Assembly (NCBI RefSeq): GCF_004122115.1
Contig: NZ_SBKP01000008.1
Location: forward strand, 62,001 to 126,000
Direction: 5' to 3'
DNA length: 64,000 nucleotides
From: Sphingobium fluviale
Lineage (GTDB): Bacteria > Pseudomonadota > Alphaproteobacteria > Sphingomonadales > Sphingomonadaceae
In this document: positions 63,282-64,000 of the stretch, piece after piece
Layout of the letters: every line of letters begins with the position of its first letter
Numbering within the stretch: position 1 is the stretch's first letter
Position numbers and translations under genes: made by a program
The notes under the pieces: model-generated
What the model saw: the letters and a program-made list of their open reading frames with translations, nothing else
Told to the model about the DNA's origin: nothing
The model's database searches: none

Positions 63282-63350
63282 TTTTTGTTTGTGCGATGCC
63301 GCCCGCCAACCCATCGCGCGGGTTCGATCTCGCTCCGCTCGCCCGCACCA
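63282..63350 (+). repeat. tRNA-tail repeat, copy 2 (after tRNA-Leu)
   Basis: 69 bp directly after the tRNA-Leu CCA, ending CCCGCACCA; three base differences from copy 1 at 55727-55795. One of these changes a stem pair to a G-U wobble (GTGCGAT with ATCGCGC), so the hairpin is kept. It lies in the 199-base gap before the globin sensor gene. Confidence 0.8.
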
Positions 63351-63480
63351 TCTCCATCGCTCTCGCCAGACGCTGATCGAATAAGCCTTCAGTTTTGTGG
63401 TTAATTTTTTTCGCGTGGCGCCTGACCATGCATTGATCCGCATCCTATAATTTCCATGAGACCTATGTGGAGAGCGGATT

Positions 63481-64000
63481 ATGGATACGCATGTGGCGGA
63501 GCAGTTGAAGGAGCGGGTCGCCTTTTTCAACATGGCTGGAGACGAGGATTATTACCCCTATGTCCGTAATGCCCTCTCCAGGATTGGAGATGAGAGTCTC
63601 GATAAATTTTATCGCATGATCTCTGCCCAGCCGCATTTGCGGGACATGTTCAGCTCTCAGGAGGCGATGAACGGTGCGCGGCGGGCGCAGGTGGCGCATT
63701 GGCAGCACCTCTTCACTGGCCGCCCTACGCCGGAATATGCTGTGCGCGCGCAGCATATCGGCAAGGTGCACTCAAAGATCGGGCTGGAGCCGCGCTGGTA
63801 TATCGGCGGTTATGCCAATGTGCTGGCCGATGTGATCGTTCATCTGGTCAAAAGTTCCCCCTATGGCCGCCTGCCGGGCATGGAGCGGCTCGCCAGCACG
63901 CTGGTGGCACTTATCCGCGCGGCGATGCTCGATATGGAGATTGCGGTCTCGACCTATTTCGATGCCGAGCAGGAAATGCGCAACGAGATGCTAAGCAAAT
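63481..64000 (+). CDS. globin-coupled sensor, N-terminal protoglobin domain (3' truncated)
   Basis: The frame runs to the window end with no stop; 173 residues seen from ATG 63481 (GGAGAG upstream). Protoglobin domain: MAGDEDYYPYVRNALSRIGDE, MFSSQEAMNGARRAQVAHW, and QHIGKVHSKIGLEPRWYIGG with the proximal heme histidine H97 and the family's KIGLxPxWY motif. The output part (methyl-accepting, GGDEF or histidine kinase) lies beyond the edge, so only oxygen/heme sensing is supported. Confidence 0.85.
   Translation, partial: MDTHVAEQLKERVAFFNMAGDEDYYPYVRNALSRIGDESLDKFYRMISAQPHLRDMFSSQEAMNGARRAQVAHWQHLFTGRPTPEYAVRAQHIGKVHSKIGLEPRWYIGGYANVLADVIVHLVKSSPYGRLPGMERLASTLVALIRAAMLDMEIAVSTYFDAEQEMRNEMLSK

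Overview
The window is a high-GC, gene-dense chromosome segment. It most likely comes from a sphingomonad-type alphaproteobacterium (Sphingomonadaceae or a close relative). The pointers are: a circularly permuted two-piece tmRNA gene, a CpdR-type response regulator, an NDUFS4-like complex I subunit, the TIGR02300 and DUF1178 families, the order aroK-aroB near xerD-accA, the order aroA-cmk-rpsA-ihfB, and many TonB-dependent receptors. The genus cannot be fixed from the sequence alone.

Layout. 1-6.4 kb: 3' end of hrpB, a complex I accessory subunit, an AT-richer unknown membrane-protein gene followed by 0.8 kb of repeat-rich noncoding DNA, a lemA/TPM/Nudix operon on the minus strand, then mscL and a small lipoprotein. 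6.5-11.7 kb: tmRNA, then a TonB receptor paired with a parallel-repeat surface lipoprotein behind a Pho-box-like direct repeat. 11.7-19.4 kb: a compact type IV secretion operon (virB1,2,3,4,6,9,10,11). 19.4-24.3 kb: a cobalamin riboswitch and a btuB-btuF-btuC-btuD vitamin B12 uptake operon. 24.3-31.1 kb: cpdR, an N-formylglutamate amidohydrolase, sapC, an FAD-linked oxidase, a DEAD-box helicase, tRNA-Ala(CGC) and a gamma carbonic anhydrase-like protein. 31.1-32.1 kb: an orphan holin-endolysin pair. 32.2-40.7 kb: tRNA-Pro(GGG), yajC-secD-secF, a glycosyltransferase, an XRE regulator divergent from a DUF6456 gene, an OmpA-like protein and an ABC-F ATPase. 40.8-51.2 kb: a PepSY/two-component cluster, a NifU-like protein, aroB/aroK, an unknown periplasmic protein, xerD, accA and an M48 protease. 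51.2-57.5 kb: two short Flp-type pilins, a MutT-like Nudix protein, a methyltransferase, comF, grxC, a nitrilase-family amidase, DUF1178, tRNA-Arg(CCT), a flavin reductase and a membrane-anchored EEP hydrolase. 57.6-64 kb: tRNA-Ala(GGC), TIGR02300, aroA-(small membrane protein)-cmk-rpsA-ihfB, a tRNA-Leu(TAA) interrupted by a group I intron, and the start of a globin-coupled sensor that runs off the window.

Most of the window is housekeeping. The parts most worth following up are: (a) the self-splicing-type intron inside tRNA-Leu(UAA), at the position used in cyanobacteria; (b) a 69-bp tRNA-tail repeat found directly after the CCA of two different tRNAs; (c) the putatively phosphate-regulated TonB receptor/lipoprotein pair; (d) a type IV secretion operon without virB5, virB7, virB8 or virD4; and (e) a lysis cassette resembling the detached lysis module of gene transfer agents. 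No CRISPR array, rRNA operon or intact insertion sequence was seen. Function calls rest on motif recognition by eye; no database search was run.
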